From Wuchereria bancrofti (taxonomy: Eukaryota; Nematoda; Chromadorea; Rhabditida; Onchocercidae), in the NCBI GenBank assembly GCA_005281725.1, contig SSBO01000012.1, forward strand, positions 1,277,174-1,341,173: a stretch of 64,000 nt of DNA. Direction: 5' to 3'. This document shows, piece after piece, positions 25,109-39,400 of this stretch (positions are counted from its first letter, which is position 1; each line of letters starts with the position of its first letter). A model generated the notes under the pieces. It saw nothing but the letters and a program-made list of their open reading frames with translations. It did not search any database and was not told where the DNA came from. Both the position numbers and the translations under genes were made by a program.

Positions 25109-26923
25109 TTTCAACCATTGCATTATTGCATTTTTGTGTTATTGCTCTTTTCGACATGTATGGTAGTAAGTAGTAGTAGTAGTTTCGGCCTCAAATTTTG
25201 AGGACATCAGTGATGTTTATGAAATTTTACGTTAATCGATCGTCTTTCTTTCTGAAATTACTAAAAAAGACTGATCGATTTTATATAGCACAAATTTGAT
25301 AATACTACTTTAACTCTAAACAATGATTAATATTACTATTAATATATTTCATTATTGTAGTAGTACTTTATGTCAAATATGTTTATTTTTGCCGTTTGTA
25401 GCATTTTATTTCTATTGTAAATATATATATAAATATAAATATTCTATTGTACACTTTTTCTTCCAATTCTTTTTTTTTTTTTCAATATAAATCAAAATAG
25501 ATGAAATTTTGCGATATTGAAAATCATATGACGAGAAAACTAACAAAGTATATTAATTGAATCTTCCCTCTTCTTTTTCTTTTTTTTTTTTTTTTGCTTT
25601 TATTAAGTAATCAATGCTTAAAGATTTATGCTAAGTGAACAAGAATGTTTCATTAATTTCTTTAGGATATAATTTGAATAATGAAGCAGAAATCATTAGA
25701 TTCTATTTGTATTGAAAATGAATAAACATGCATATTTAAAGATGCAAAATCATTAAAAAAAATGAGGGATAATTTTTCAAAAAAATGAAATTTATCTCAG
25801 TCTATGCTATTATCATTAATAATGTCTTTAACAACTATTCAGATTCCAGTAATTAATGATCATTTAAGAATTGACTTTTTTTTTTTCTTGCCAAACTAAG
25901 AATATCATATGATTTTTCAATTATTTTGTACAATTGATTGATAATTTGTTACCAATTCTATCATATATTTATCAAAAAATTCATTTCGTATTATTTAAGG
26001 TATTTATTATTCGTTTTACCTTATGATATTAATTAAAGAGATTACTTTATAATATGTATATGAAATGTTTATGAAACAAAAAAGCTTCAAGCTTTAAATC
26101 CATTAAAAAAAAAGATGAGCTTAGCATTTGGATGAAAAAAAAAAGAAGGAAATGAAAAGATGAGAAGATTCAATTAATTACTAAAAGATAGTGAGGAAGA
26201 CAAAAAGGAATGATTGTGCCAAATGGACATGAAAAGCCAATTGTAGTAAGCTTACTAAGAATAATCAATTAATTAATTTAAAAAAAAAGCCAACGATAGA
26301 AGAAAGTAAGTGAAATAGGAGGAAATAGAAATTATGAAAACAATTTGTTAACATTTCAATCATATCTAATTCCTCATTAATCAAAACATTTTCTAATTTT
26401 AAAATTACTACATTTTAAATATAAATATTTACAATGCAATGCAATCGGAGAAAAAAAAAATCTTCCCTACTTTTTGTTTTGATAAAAAAAAAAAACAAAA
26501 AAAATTTTATCAGAATGTAACAAGCTTGCCAGGAATAATCAATTAATTAATTTAATTATTAGTAACTTGCATGGGTTTAATTTATCTATGTCTTTATGTG
26601 TATGTCAGTGTATGTGTGTGTGTGTGTGTGTCTGCGTATGTATGTATGTATGTGATGTACATCAGCATTTAAGAGGGAGGATCACATTGACCTAATTGTT
26701 ATATAATAAATCAGTTCATCGTTTGTCGCTAGCTCTTCTATTTTACTTTATTGGTAAAGCTCTATTCTATACATACACATACACACACACACATCTAAGA
26801 TCAATTTGTGTTGTTTAGTGTCATAAGGCATGTTAGCTTGTTCTGCAAGACATGTCCAGTTATCGGAATACAATTAATTTCATGTTAGAATATATTCAAT
26901 GAGGAAGAAGCTTTTTTAGCTTT

Positions 26924-26925
<2 letters not shown>

Positions 26926-26970
<45 letters not shown>
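26926..26970. repeat. Poly(T) run of 45 bases
   Basis: An uninterrupted T run. No coding sequence or target-site duplication next to it was recognised. Confidence 0.9.
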
Positions 26971-26974
<4 letters not shown>

Positions 26975-29045
26975 ATTTAAAAATGAGGTTTTGTTGAATA
27001 ACGGAAAAACGACTGATGGATGGGGAAGACTTTTCATCACTTTGCTTTTTTTATATATATATATACTTCATCTTGGTCTTTCTTTTTTTTACCGTAGTTA
27101 ATAGGTAGCAGTATTTTGTAGAGAGCAATTAACAAATTATATTTGATGGAAATGGAGTTGAAAATGTGATTTTGCAAGCTCGGAAAGCAATATGTCGTGA
27201 AATTGTTAAATGACAATCATTTGAAATTTTTTTTTTTTGTCTTTTCAATTAAGAACAGTTTGTCTACATTATTTGTGCTTAATATATATATGTGTATGTA
27301 TGTATGTTAGAATGTTCATCAGATGTATGTAGTTTTATATATCACATGTATGTTGATAGACATTTGTTTGTTTACGTATAAATTAAATACATATATTTAT
27401 ACATTTATATGTTTGTGTATGTGTATTTATCATCCGATGATCATTGGTTTATCGTGAAATGATGGTTGTTGTTTAGTGAGAGTATTAAATGTTACTATAA
27501 TAGCAGCAGTATAAATTATTTTCATTTTCAACGAATTACTGAATAATATAAAACAATTCGAATTTCTCTATTGAAATTCAATATATTACATTTTGTCAAA
27601 TAGTAAATAAATATAATAAAAAAGTAGGAGTTATTTCATTAAAAAACAAAAATTTTTTTTTTTTTAATTTCATTAAATATAGAAGCAAATTAAATGAAGT
27701 TAGCAGAAAAAAAAACATCACCGAAATAGTAATTTGTTTTTTAAAATCCTCTTGTGTTTCCAAAAAAAAAAAAAAAAAGACGAAAAAAAAAGGAAACTTC
27801 AAAAATTGGATAGTAATTAATTAAGTAATTCTCTTATAGAAATTTGAAATAGGATTTCAAAACTATCGCAACGAAATGACAATAATTAATTGAGTTTTTT
27901 TTCCTATTTTTTATTATTATTTTTTTGTTTCAAATGTTCAAATCAATTTAATCATTATTGAAATCTAATAAATCATCATCATTTCTGGAATTTTTTTAAT
28001 CCTTTATACAGCGAAATATTTTCTTTTTCCTTTCACTCCTTTTTTTTTTTTTGTTTTGGCCAACTAAATGAAATTTTATGAAAAATTTTTCATACATTAT
28101 TCGTTGCTGATTGATTTTTTTTGAAAGTTTCTTTTTTTCTTTCTTTCTTACTTTTCTCTTTTTTTCAGTCATTTAAAAATTGTTACACAAAAAAAGAAAA
28201 GTAGAAAAAGTGAAGAACTTTTTTCCGTGTTTTTTTTTCGTCGTGAACATATTAATGTTTAAATAATAAGAGTGCATGCCGAAAATGTTAAAACCGGATG
28301 GAAATGAAATTTTGGTTTCGCTTCCGTTTTGTTGACACATTTTATAATGCAGTATACACATGTACCAACTTCAATAATGGCGTGACAAAACAAAAACAAA
28401 AAAAAAAACAAAACCAAAAAAAAAAGGCGAATTTCTGAAGTTCATCATTTCTTCCTGTCAACCTAATTTTTGTTTTTTTTTTAAATTCTCTTAGTAATAT
28501 CGTCTAGGCCCATTATCTGTCAACATTTCTTTATTTTTTTTATTTTTTTGTCTTGATATCTTTAAGATATTTTCCCAATTTTAAGTTTTTAAATTTAGAA
28601 GTTTAAACAATTTTCGCCTATTACTATATCACATATTAATGTTTTTCCCAATATTTTGGAAATATCTATCAAAATTACTATTTTTTATTTGTTTTTAAAA
28701 AAAAAAAATTTGAAATTAAAAATGTACTTTAAGCTATGTGCATGAACATGATGTTATTTAACGGTTCTTCCTTTATCCACATCTTTTTCAGCAATGTTTT
28801 TTTTTCTGGATGGAACAAGTTTTTTTTTTCTTTTTTCTAAATGAAATAAGTAATATATAAGAAATATTGTTACTTAAAATAAGAATTGAGAAAAAATGCT
28901 TAAAAATTTTAGAGAAATTGATAATTTCGTAAAATTCATATATTCATGAATTATTAGCTTTAATCGTTTTTTTCTCCCAAATAAATACTAAATTCTTATA
29001 TAAAAATGATTCGTCTATGAACCAATAATCTATTTTAAAAAATTC

Positions 29046-29389
29046 TAAAAATTAATTTAACTCCGTTTTATTTATTAATAATTACAAGAAGAAATTTTTT
29101 TCCTTGGTTTTTTAAAAAAAAAAATTTTTTTTTTTTTACACAATTTATTTCATAAAATTGAAATAGTCCATTAAAATATGCATAAATTTTAATAATTTAA
29201 ATAATTTTTCATNNNNNNNNNNTAAAAATTAATTTAACTCCGTTTTATTTATTAATAATTACAAGAAGAAATTTTTTTCCTTGGTTTTTTAAAAAAAAAA
29301 ATTTTTTTTTTTTTACACAATTTATTTCATAAAATTGAAATAGTCCATTAAAATATGCATAAATTTTAATAATTTAAATAATTTTTCAT
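29046..29389. repeat. Direct duplication of 167 bp on either side of a 10-N gap
   Basis: 29046-29212 reappears at 29223-29389 with no difference seen by eye, and the ten Ns occupy 29213-29222 exactly between them. This is a signature of unmerged overlapping contig ends rather than a biological repeat. Confidence 0.95.
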
Positions 29390-29916
29390 ATAGTAATTAA
29401 AAATTATTTTTCACATTAATATATCCTAAAAATTATTGTTATATGTTACAATTGTACATATTGATAAATAATAATGCAATCATTTATGAAGCAATTTGTA
29501 GTGGACTTTGAAATGAAATTTGTAGTAAACTTTGAAATGAAATAATACCGGCAATGACGATTCATGAAATTATTGGGTTATGAAATAATGTAAATGTGAA
29601 TGTATGAAATTTATAAATCACTGAAAAATTATTGCACCGAAATAAGAGGATGAAAATTTTGATGTTTTTTTTTCTCTTTTAAAAAGCGAAAAGAAAAGAT
29701 TTTTGGTAAATCCTAATTTAATCCTATAAATCATATTGATCCATTCATCATTAAAACTTAACCAACGATAGCATTTGAAGAAAAAAAAAACATCAATATT
29801 CTTTTTTTTTTTTCATTTTATACTTCTTGAAATTATTATTTCCTCTTCCTATTTTAAAATTATTTGATACTTTATTTAATGTAACAGAAATATGTTCATT
29901 CTAATTATAGGATGTT

Positions 29917-29958
29917 AATTAATTGATATAATTAATTAGCTAATTATATCAATTAATT
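29917..29958. repeat. Perfect 18-bp inverted repeat with 6-base loop
   Basis: 29917-29934 and 29941-29958 are exact reverse complements around the loop ATTAGC. The arms are AT-only except for one G-C pair. The hairpin could form in DNA or RNA; no gene is adjacent. Confidence 0.85.
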
Positions 29959-30284
29959 TATATGTTATTTATTTTTTTAACATTGGGTATAAAAGTTTTA
30001 ATGATAGATAGCATACTGTTATTATCATTTCAATTTATTTTATATAATTTTCACATATTCTACATTTTATTTATAACTAATTTATATTTTTTCCAATAAA
30101 TTTTTTTATTTTTTATTTTTATAATGAAAAAAGGGTAAGCGACGTTTTTTTTTTTTTTTCCACTCAGTGTATTGATTGCATTGAGTGTTTTAAACGATAG
30201 CTAAAAGCATAATTCAAATAAGCGGTCCTTTTCGAAAGCTAATCATTATTCTTTTTCATCCCTTTCGTCTGATCGAGAACGAAC

Positions 30285-30375
30285 ACGGACACACACACAC
30301 ATACACACACACACACATACACACACACACGGATACACACATACACGGTCACACATACATACACGGACACAAACA
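30285..30375. repeat. (CA)n repeat interspersed with GGATAC/GGACAC
   Basis: CA dinucleotides broken by ACACGGACAC-type units across about 90 bases, followed at 30494-30519 by a (GA)n run. Confidence 0.88.
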
Positions 30376-30487
30376 TACATATATACTTTTACCAACCAAT
30401 AACGGGGAAAGATTTAAATATAGTTTTGATGTTATTTCTATTTGAACTGTAAATGAAGGGAAGAAAAAAGAAGAGTGAAAGAGAAAG

Positions 30488-30525
<38 letters not shown>

Positions 30526-32468
30526 AGAAATGAGGTTGATCACAATATACAAATATGAATTATTGGTGATGACCAGACATAAGAGTCATTGAAATTCAAT
30601 TCTAATTCTTTCACTTTTTGGGTGTAATTATAAGAGAAGCGATATGGATAATAAAATTTGTTGGTTGATCAGATGAGAGTCAATGAATCACAATCATAAA
30701 TTCTATCATTTCTCAACATAATGATACGAATTATTTGAATTGAATTGATTAAACTTTACCATTAACTTCTTCTTCATTTCAATTTTTCCAAATATTAATT
30801 TCTTAGCATTTCGTATTTCTTCTAATTTTAGTCAAATCTTTAAAATAATTATTGAATTTGAAATTAATAATTACTAAATTTAAAATAATATAAAAATTTT
30901 AAATAGTAGTATAAAATAACTATTGAATGTAAATTGTAAAATAAAATGTAAATAAAAATTGAAAGATTAAAGGATAGATAAATTTTAGCTTATCATGAAA
31001 TTTTCATTTATTTTATTATAATACTTTCTTCTTTTTCTTCTTCAATTATGATGTTCAGTAATTGTGATAATGTTGAAATTGATCTATTGTTTTTTACAAG
31101 TTAAGTGATAAAATCTTGTTTATTTGGATACTCAGAATTCGAATAATTGTTGTTGATTTGATTACGAGGAAAAGTGATTAAGGATTTAATATTTCCTTTT
31201 TCTTTTTCACTCATAAAATTCGTCATACAACAGAATATACTTTGAAGAAGCAAGAAAGCAGTGGAAAAACAAAAAAAGGCGAAATATTTTGTATTAAGTA
31301 GTTGTTATATAGATTTACTTAATTCTTAATTTGTTTACTTATATTTAAGCAAGTTCAAATTTTTAAGGTACAAATATAAAGAAGTTGATACGAATGATGA
31401 TTGATAAAAATGATAGCTTTTAAATGCGAATTTGAGCGTCATATGTTGTTGGCTATTAACAAATGCTTCATTCCATATTATCTGTAGAACTTATCAGTTA
31501 CTTTTATCATTTAAATTACACATTTGATTTCTTATCTTTTTAAGTTCAGTATTTGTTTGCTAATAATTATTTATACAAATATTTTGCAAACAATGTATGT
31601 TTCATATTTTTAACCGCATTTTTTTTTTTTTTATTGTTATTATTTCATTGTTACAATAAAATTAGACATTGATTGAAATTCAAATGCAAACCTCCTCATT
31701 GATAAACATTTGCGATGTTATACTATTTCATTTCGTAATTATTCCATTTGTAATTATTTCATTCGTAATTTTACTGATAACTTTTCTTTTTATTTTGTAT
31801 TTGAAATTATTTTGTCGTATGAAATTAGAATGTTTAATCTATTTGAAAAAGAAATAAGTTAAGAAATTATTGAGTGAAAAAAAATACAAAATGTGGGATA
31901 ATTGATCAAATGTATACATTCATTTATTGCTTTTAATGAATGATTGAATAAACATGAAATATGATAAGGTGATAAAATTAGAGAAACATTTAATCTGATT
32001 AGTTTCTGTCTTTTTACTTCCATTTTTTTTTTCGTGCTATTATCAATTTAATCTTAATTGTAGATGTATATGTGTAATATTTGTAGTGAATATCTTATAA
32101 TCCTTTTTTTTTTTTTTCAAATTTTAAAAAATCCTATGAAAATTCATTCATATTATTTATTGTTTAATTATAAAAATATCAAATATGTTTAATTTTATTT
32201 TCCCATCAACTATCTTTTGCTGGAAAAATTTCAATTTACATTTGTAAATTACCATATTCTAATTTAAATATTCAATGTTAAAAGCAGCACAGAAATGGTG
32301 AAAATCGTCATTTTGTTGTGCACACTTTTTGAATTTGTTTATCACCTGAACTAAATCATTCATTTTTGCAGCAACTGTCCAAAACTACGTAATATTGTAT
32401 CCAAAATTTCAATCCATTATTTGCGAGCAATAGAACTGGAAGAGAAAAGGATTAAGAAGTTAGAAATT

Positions 32469-32504
<36 letters not shown>

Positions 32505-35500
32505 TGATAGTGGTTTAGCTAAGTACTTCTCCACCACTTTTTTCTTTTTTTTCTTTTTTCATCTTCATTTTAAATTTCTATCATTTTTTTTCTCATTTTG
32601 TACATATGTTCATAAAAGTGTTGTAATAGACAAATCAGATAACAATGTTCCTCTAATTGCATTAACATCCTTAATGTAATGTATTATAATTGACTAAAAA
32701 AAAAAAAAAAAAAAGAAAAATGATTTCAAACTTGATTTCAAGCAAAAAATATATGCTTTCTTGAATTAGTTAATTTGATAAAATTTCGTTTTCTTTTTTT
32801 TTTTTCTGTGCAGTTATTCTAAAATTTGGTAAAAATGAGGAATGAAAAAGAATAATTACATATATTTGCTTAATATATTTGTTATTTTTTGGGTAACTGA
32901 AATTTTTTCTTTTTGTTTTGCAAAAGAAAATTTTATTTCTCATACATTTTTCTTTCAACTTTAGTATTACTGGATATTTTCGGGGACTGATTCACTCTTG
33001 AAAATATCTAAATTTGCAACAACAGTCGTAAGCGAAGTTGAAAATTTGAGTGCTATTCTTAAACAATCAATGTTTATGCTTTCAAGAATGACAATGGAAC
33101 ATTTCATTTTAACAATGATTATTGTTAGAAAGTGAAAGCTAGTTTTATCTTTTTTATCATTAAGTTATGCTGATTGAGTGATCAAATGAAACCTGATAAA
33201 TTTAATCAAATATTTCCTCCTTTCTTTCTTTTTTTTTTTTCATCTGTATGTATTTATTCCTTAAATAGCTCACAACAAAACATTTTTTGTGATGATGTTT
33301 AAACTGATAGTAGTGTCACACGATCGATGACCTTTAGCACTCCTCATCTGCTTACAATTGACTTTTCACATGATAAATGTAAAATTTCAGTGAGAAGTTA
33401 GGAGAAATTTTGTCGATGTTGTTTGTAATTTTTTCTGGCAAAGTATAAAGATTAAAAATCGTTCTATACTTTGAAATATTTATTAATTTTTCAATTCATC
33501 ATTAAATCATATTTAAGTTTTAATTGTGAACAATTTCTCTTGGAATAATTATTAAAGGGTAATTTCGAGATTTGATCATTTCATGAACAATGTATTAAAA
33601 AAAATTATTAAATTGTTCCAATAAAATACCTCTCATATCTTTTTCTTTTAATTTTATGTTTGCTTAATGCTCAAATTCATAGTATCATGTTGTTATGATA
33701 TTTGTTTAGATGACATGCATGCTGTGCAAGCTATGCGCCATTTTGTCATCATTCCCTGCCATACTTTCTTTTCCTTTTTTTTTTCCTGTTTTCTAAGACT
33801 TATAATTTCAAATAAATCATTTCGATAATAGTTTTTGTTTACACACAGTTTGTTGCACTGCATTTTTTTTTTTTTTGTTAACCTTTCTTTTTGGAAATTA
33901 GTATTGAAATAACTTGTTTATTTTATATCCTTTACTTTTCTTATTTTATATTTATTTTAGTGTATGATCAAATAAGTAATATATCACCGTCATACTTTAA
34001 TTTATTTGAATATTGCATGCGGAAGCTAGAATGCAATTTTCTCCCATTTCGTTAATATATTCACAGTCACTAAAATGCCTATTAGTCATAAGCTGTAAAT
34101 GTTGGAAATAAAATATGATCAATATATGATAACTAATGACAAAAGTTAAAGCTGAAATGATAAATGTTCTAATATTATCACTGTAATATGTTTTGTTTGT
34201 GTGTAATGTTTGTTTTCTTAGTCGGTTTAGTTTTTCTAATCATTAGAAATTAGAAAGAAGCAATCAAAAAAGATACCTTATAAGCGCATAATTCATAAAT
34301 GAATTAAAAGTATTCATAAAATAAAAGGCAATACCTAATTATAGCTTAAAAAACATTATAAAAATTATTTTAGAGTACAATAGTTACAGCGGATTAAATT
34401 CTGGCAAATTTCGAGTTAAACAAATAATCTTAGTAAATTCAAACAAATTGCACAAATTTTACATTTCACTATTTTCAGACAGTTATTATAGATTTGTTTA
34501 ATTGATGTTCTTTTCAGTTATTTATTTCTATATAAACAATTTGATGCTACCAATAATAATTATGAAGTGGAATTTATCAACTATTTGTCAACTATTGAAG
34601 TGACCAACAACTGATTTGCTGATTGATTATTAATATTACTGAATGAAGTGTATTTTTAAGATAACTTGAATATCTATTGAAATATTACCATATTTTTGAA
34701 AAATGGTTACAGTTCGATTGCCAGCTAAGTTAGACTTGTATATCCTGATTAATTGCACTTTAGTTCAAATCTATTATCTTAATTTCGAAATTATCTTAAT
34801 CTCAATACATACCTTTGCGTAGACTGAACAGCTACTCTTTTTCTTCGTGTTGAATATCATTTCGTAAGATTATTAAATTGTGATTTCTCGAAAAAATTGA
34901 ATTTCTAATTTTCTTTCTTTTCTTTTTTAATTACATCTCGTTACAGTAAATAGACATGTTTTTAAGTATTCCAAAATGTTGTTACTTAACGATATACTTA
35001 CTTATTTTTACTGAATGTAAATAATGTTATCTACAGATAGTTCATACCTATTTGCAAAAAAACATTGTCACCATAGTTTGATTTATTCTATGAATTCCAA
35101 ACAACTTGACATTCTAATCCATCACTTTCATTTTTTCTTATTTTTCAATATCCTGTTTTACAAACACTGTTCGTTATTGCTGATTCAGTTTGACATTTCG
35201 TATCTTTTTATTTTGTAGATATGATTGAAAATTAGAGATATCTCGAGAACATTTAAGTTTTTCCAGATATCAGTTATATAAAATGATATGAAGTGATAAG
35301 GAAAGCAAGAACAAGAATCTGTCAATGACTTTCGATAATGTATCTCAAAACGATGCAACAATCAAAAATTGTTATTCGACATAGAATAGAATGATTTATA
35401 TGATAAAGATGAACCAAATAGTAAGGCCATTTTGAGCATATTATGACGAATTCCCTTGAGTGCCATTATCAATTTGTAAAATATTAGTGTCAAACTATGT

Positions 35501-36402
35501 ACGATAGGATATGCTCATCTACTATTACATATTTCTAATAGGATCTATTGATGTTAATCAATATTTTAATCATCAATAATTTCTCATATCTTTATGGAAC
35601 AGATCTAAAATGTAGGAAATATTTTGTCAATACTTAAAGCTGTACATAGAATATCACCAATTAAGTAAACATCACAAAAAGAATCTTATAATAATATAAT
35701 GGTACTCAGTCATAGATTTTCACTATTATATGAGAAATTTTATTACAGATTCTGAAAAATTTCCCAAAATTTTCTAATCTTAATTCACTTACAGTCAGTA
35801 TTTTCAATGCATTGAAAAGTGTAGCTATTTCATACTGATAATATGATTATCTGTTAACGAATGAATGAATATATTTGCTCTCCTCTGTGATAAACTTATC
35901 ACAGTCATAATTAAAAACTGAATATTTGGACAAGCAAATGAAATGCGCAATAGTTCTTTGGTTACAAATAAATTATTATTTCTATAGAAATCAATAGGAT
36001 TTGAAAAAGTTGTAATCATAAATTGATGGTTCATAAATTGATAAACTGATGATTGATGAGATTATTAACTTGAATAGTTATTAAAAGCGAAAAAAAAAGA
36101 TAGCATTGATAGAGACAATGATTGAGAAATTGATAGAGAATGATTGGATGTGCGAAATGGTTTAGGTTTGGTCAATTATCAGTTGGGTTTGCGATACGCT
36201 TTGCTAAGACTTTTCATTGACCATAGATTGGAAGGGTATACTTCATACTTCTGCTATAATTTCTGGATTGAGTGGTTGGAAATTAATAATTTAAATTTAA
36301 CTAACAATTTAGCGTTAAATTTCTTACGGTTGATATTTGCAATTGTATTTTTCGTTGTCGATAATGTGTTGAAATTTACTTTAATTTTTCTTTTTTCTAT
36401 CG

Positions 36403-36415
36403 TTTTTCAGGCATT
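36403..36415 (+). promoter_or_regulatory. Splice or trans-splice acceptor and 5-base leader of adducin
   Basis: TTTTTCAG ends at 36410 and is followed by GCATT and the ATG at 36416. The 5-base leader matches the arrangement at the Dok-like gene and suggests spliced-leader addition, although a cis 5' intron is also possible. Confidence 0.6.
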
Positions 36416-39400
36416 ATGCCTAGCAAGACGAATGGTGCATCAAATGGAACGGCTGAACGTTCGTTTATCAACTTCGATCCGGAAGATCCAGAATATATCA
36501 AAGAATTGCAAAGGCCAGCAGCCATTAAGGTTGCGTTTTTTCGTAATATTAATAATGGGACGACTTATCGTTTATTTAAAATTAGCAGCATTTTAATAAT
36601 TGAATTCGTAGTGTGTTCTTAATAGAACTTAAATTTGATGAAGTTGATAAATTATGCCTATTTTTGTTGTTTCTGTGTATGGTGTATTTATAGTGTATTT
36701 TCATCTCTTTGGAAGCTTGTAGTAGGTTAGTACTGTTTGCTTAAGCAATGTTATCTTGCTTAAGCAGTATTAAAATTGCTTGTAGGAAGATTTATCCGAG
36801 ATGGAAAGGCGAAAACGGGTGCAGGAAGTGTTGGAGTCGAAAAGTTTTTGCAGAGAACTGGAAGAATTAATCAAGCAGGAAAGTGAAAGTCACAAAAGTG
36901 ACCCAGACCACTTAAAAACTTTGCAGCGACTTTCTGAACTTACTCTTCCTCATGGCCAAATTGCAGCATCCAGTCTTCATAACATTGGTAAGTCTTTGAT
37001 ATCATAATCTTTTTTGTTGTAGCAAACAAAAAGTATGTTATAAAAAGAGCGGCCTCTATTCGTGACAGGATTATGAAGCTTGTATTATTAAAACTTAATT
37101 CTATGCTAATGATGGAATTTTACTTCTGCTGCATTTTATTTTCATATCATCCATATTGTTTCCTTGTATAAAATGATCAGTTTATAAGGAGTTGGAGCTG
37201 TGTTACCTATTGCCGATCTCAAAGGAAGTGGTAGTTACACGAGGGCTGAAAAAATGTTCAGGAACAAATTAGCTTCACTGTATCGTTTAGTGGATCTTTT
37301 CCAATGGTCGCAGGGAATTTACAACCATATCACGGTAAGGATTATTGTTTTTCCTTCTTTTTTGGTACTTAAGACACAACTTAAACATACTCGAGATGGT
37401 GTTTGTATGGTTGGCTTTTGTGAAATTCCAGCATATATTTATAGATGATTTAACCTTTCCAGGATAGTTCTCAGATTATATTGAGTACCTTACCCATTAT
37501 TGTCTTTACCAAAGTTTATTTTTTAATACCTAATAACGTGCACTGTATAACGACATATTAGCATATGCACTGAGAGACATTGACATTACACTAATGATTT
37601 CATGAAAATAATGAATATTTCCCACGGTTTTCAGTTAAGATTACCAGATTCAGACGAGCTACTGATTAACCCTTTCGGATTGTTATACCATGAAATTACC
37701 GCTAGTTCGCTGATAAAAATCAATGTTAATGGTGAAATCATTGATCGTGGTTCCACTAAATTAGGAATTAATCAAGTAAATATCTTCATAATTGTCTGTA
37801 TTCTTTTTTCACTGTTATCATTTCAGTTATTCGTCATTTTATTGGGACTTATTGAGACTGACAAGTAACTAATTTTTGTCAGGCAGGTTATGTTTTGCAT
37901 GCAGCAATTCACAAAGCACGTCCTGACGTGAGATGCGTGTTGCACATGCATACTGCTGTTGTTTCTGCAATTTCATCAATGAAATGTGGTCTTCTACCAC
38001 TCTCTCAGGAAGCAATGATCATTGGTCCTGTAGGCTATCATGACTATCAGGTATGCTCTTGTTTTACATTTGTTCCGGATGAATTCGAATGAGAAGTTTA
38101 TTTCTACTTAAAAATTTTTGAGGAAGAAACAACTATATATATATATATGTCTATTTCATAACTGCTGCTTAAAGCTTATTTTTCAAAAAATAATAGGATT
38201 TCAGGGTATATTGGATGATGAATCCGAAATGGAATCAATCGTCAAAGATCTCGGCGATAAAAATGTGAGTTCTGCAAAATTATGTTATTTTTGCTTCTGG
38301 TGAAACAGGAATAAATGTGCGAAATGTTGGTTTAAAATCGTTCAATCTTTGGGGCATCATTATGGATACTATGAAAAACCCTCTCAAGTCGAAAAGGAAC
38401 CCTCCGAGACCTTCTGCTTTAAGCAAGTCTTTTTCACTTAAGTCTCAGTTTGCAAAAATTACGCAGATGGAAACGAATCGTCAGTCACTCTGTCGGATGT
38501 TAACCATGCACGGCAGCGTGTGAACTTTGATTTTTTGTGTTTTTTTTTTTTGTCATCGAGCCACACAAATATGTTACTAGTAAAAGATAATCATTATTAT
38601 CTCATTATATTTGGGTTATAGATTTATACTAGTTTAAATTAAATCAGATGAAATTTCAAATCAAATCTCTTATACCCAAGGTAGTTTTATAGCTGTAATG
38701 CATGTTGTATTTAAATGGTAGTTTTCTCAGTTTTTTTAATCCGAATGAAACGCTTGCTTATTTATGTATAAAATATTTGGTGAGGAGTTTTAGGTGATGT
38801 TATTACGAAGTCATGGATTTGTAGCATGTGGTGAATCTGTTGAGGATGCCCTCCATCTTGCTTTCAATACGGTTATCGCATGCGAAACTCAGGCACGCCT
38901 GGCTTTTTTTTTACGAGAGTGTCATTGGTAGTAGTAGTAGTCATTTGAAGCACCAATTCATTTTTTTAGAACGAAATTATTGCTTTCAGTAGTATTAGTG
39001 AAACTAATAATTATTCCATAATTCCTAGAGTTTCTCATTCTAAAGTTGGTATGCAGAAAGAAATAAATCCTGAAACAGATTTCTTTTTCTTTTTTTCAGA
39101 ATTCGTAATACTAATAACTTCTGTCTATACATATGGTGAAGTGTGTTTGCAGACCACATGGGAAAGCTTATGAACGAACTAGTCTTATTTGAAAAACATT
39201 GAGTATAACCATCAAAATGCATGCCATGTTTGCGTGCTGTGATTCTTTGCTGTGCTTATTGTATTTTGTCATTGTTTTGTCATGATTGCTGCGTTTTGCC
39301 TTTAATCCAATTTTAAGGAAGCTATTAGCTGTTGGGCATGATATGGAAATTTTTCTTTTGACCACTGGCGACTTCAGTGTTATGCCGATTTTATCACTTT

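Larger units (their letters stand above)
17533..36410. other. Gene-poor region between the Dok-like gene and adducin
   Basis: About 18.9 kb without any open frame showing protein similarity or coding-like composition on either strand. Content is A/T homopolymers, microsatellites, degenerate tandem repeats and hairpins listed separately, plus Ns at 21095 and 29213-29222 that are flanked by duplicated sequence. It may contain the adducin promoter, distal enhancers or noncoding exons, but no specific element can be named. Confidence 0.65.

Noticed and set aside
36144..36596. A 150-codon frame overlapping the first adducin exon
   Set aside because: It reads the adducin exon in a different frame ([13 protein letters not shown]) and the rest is upstream intron or leader sequence; the in-frame adducin reading is clear.
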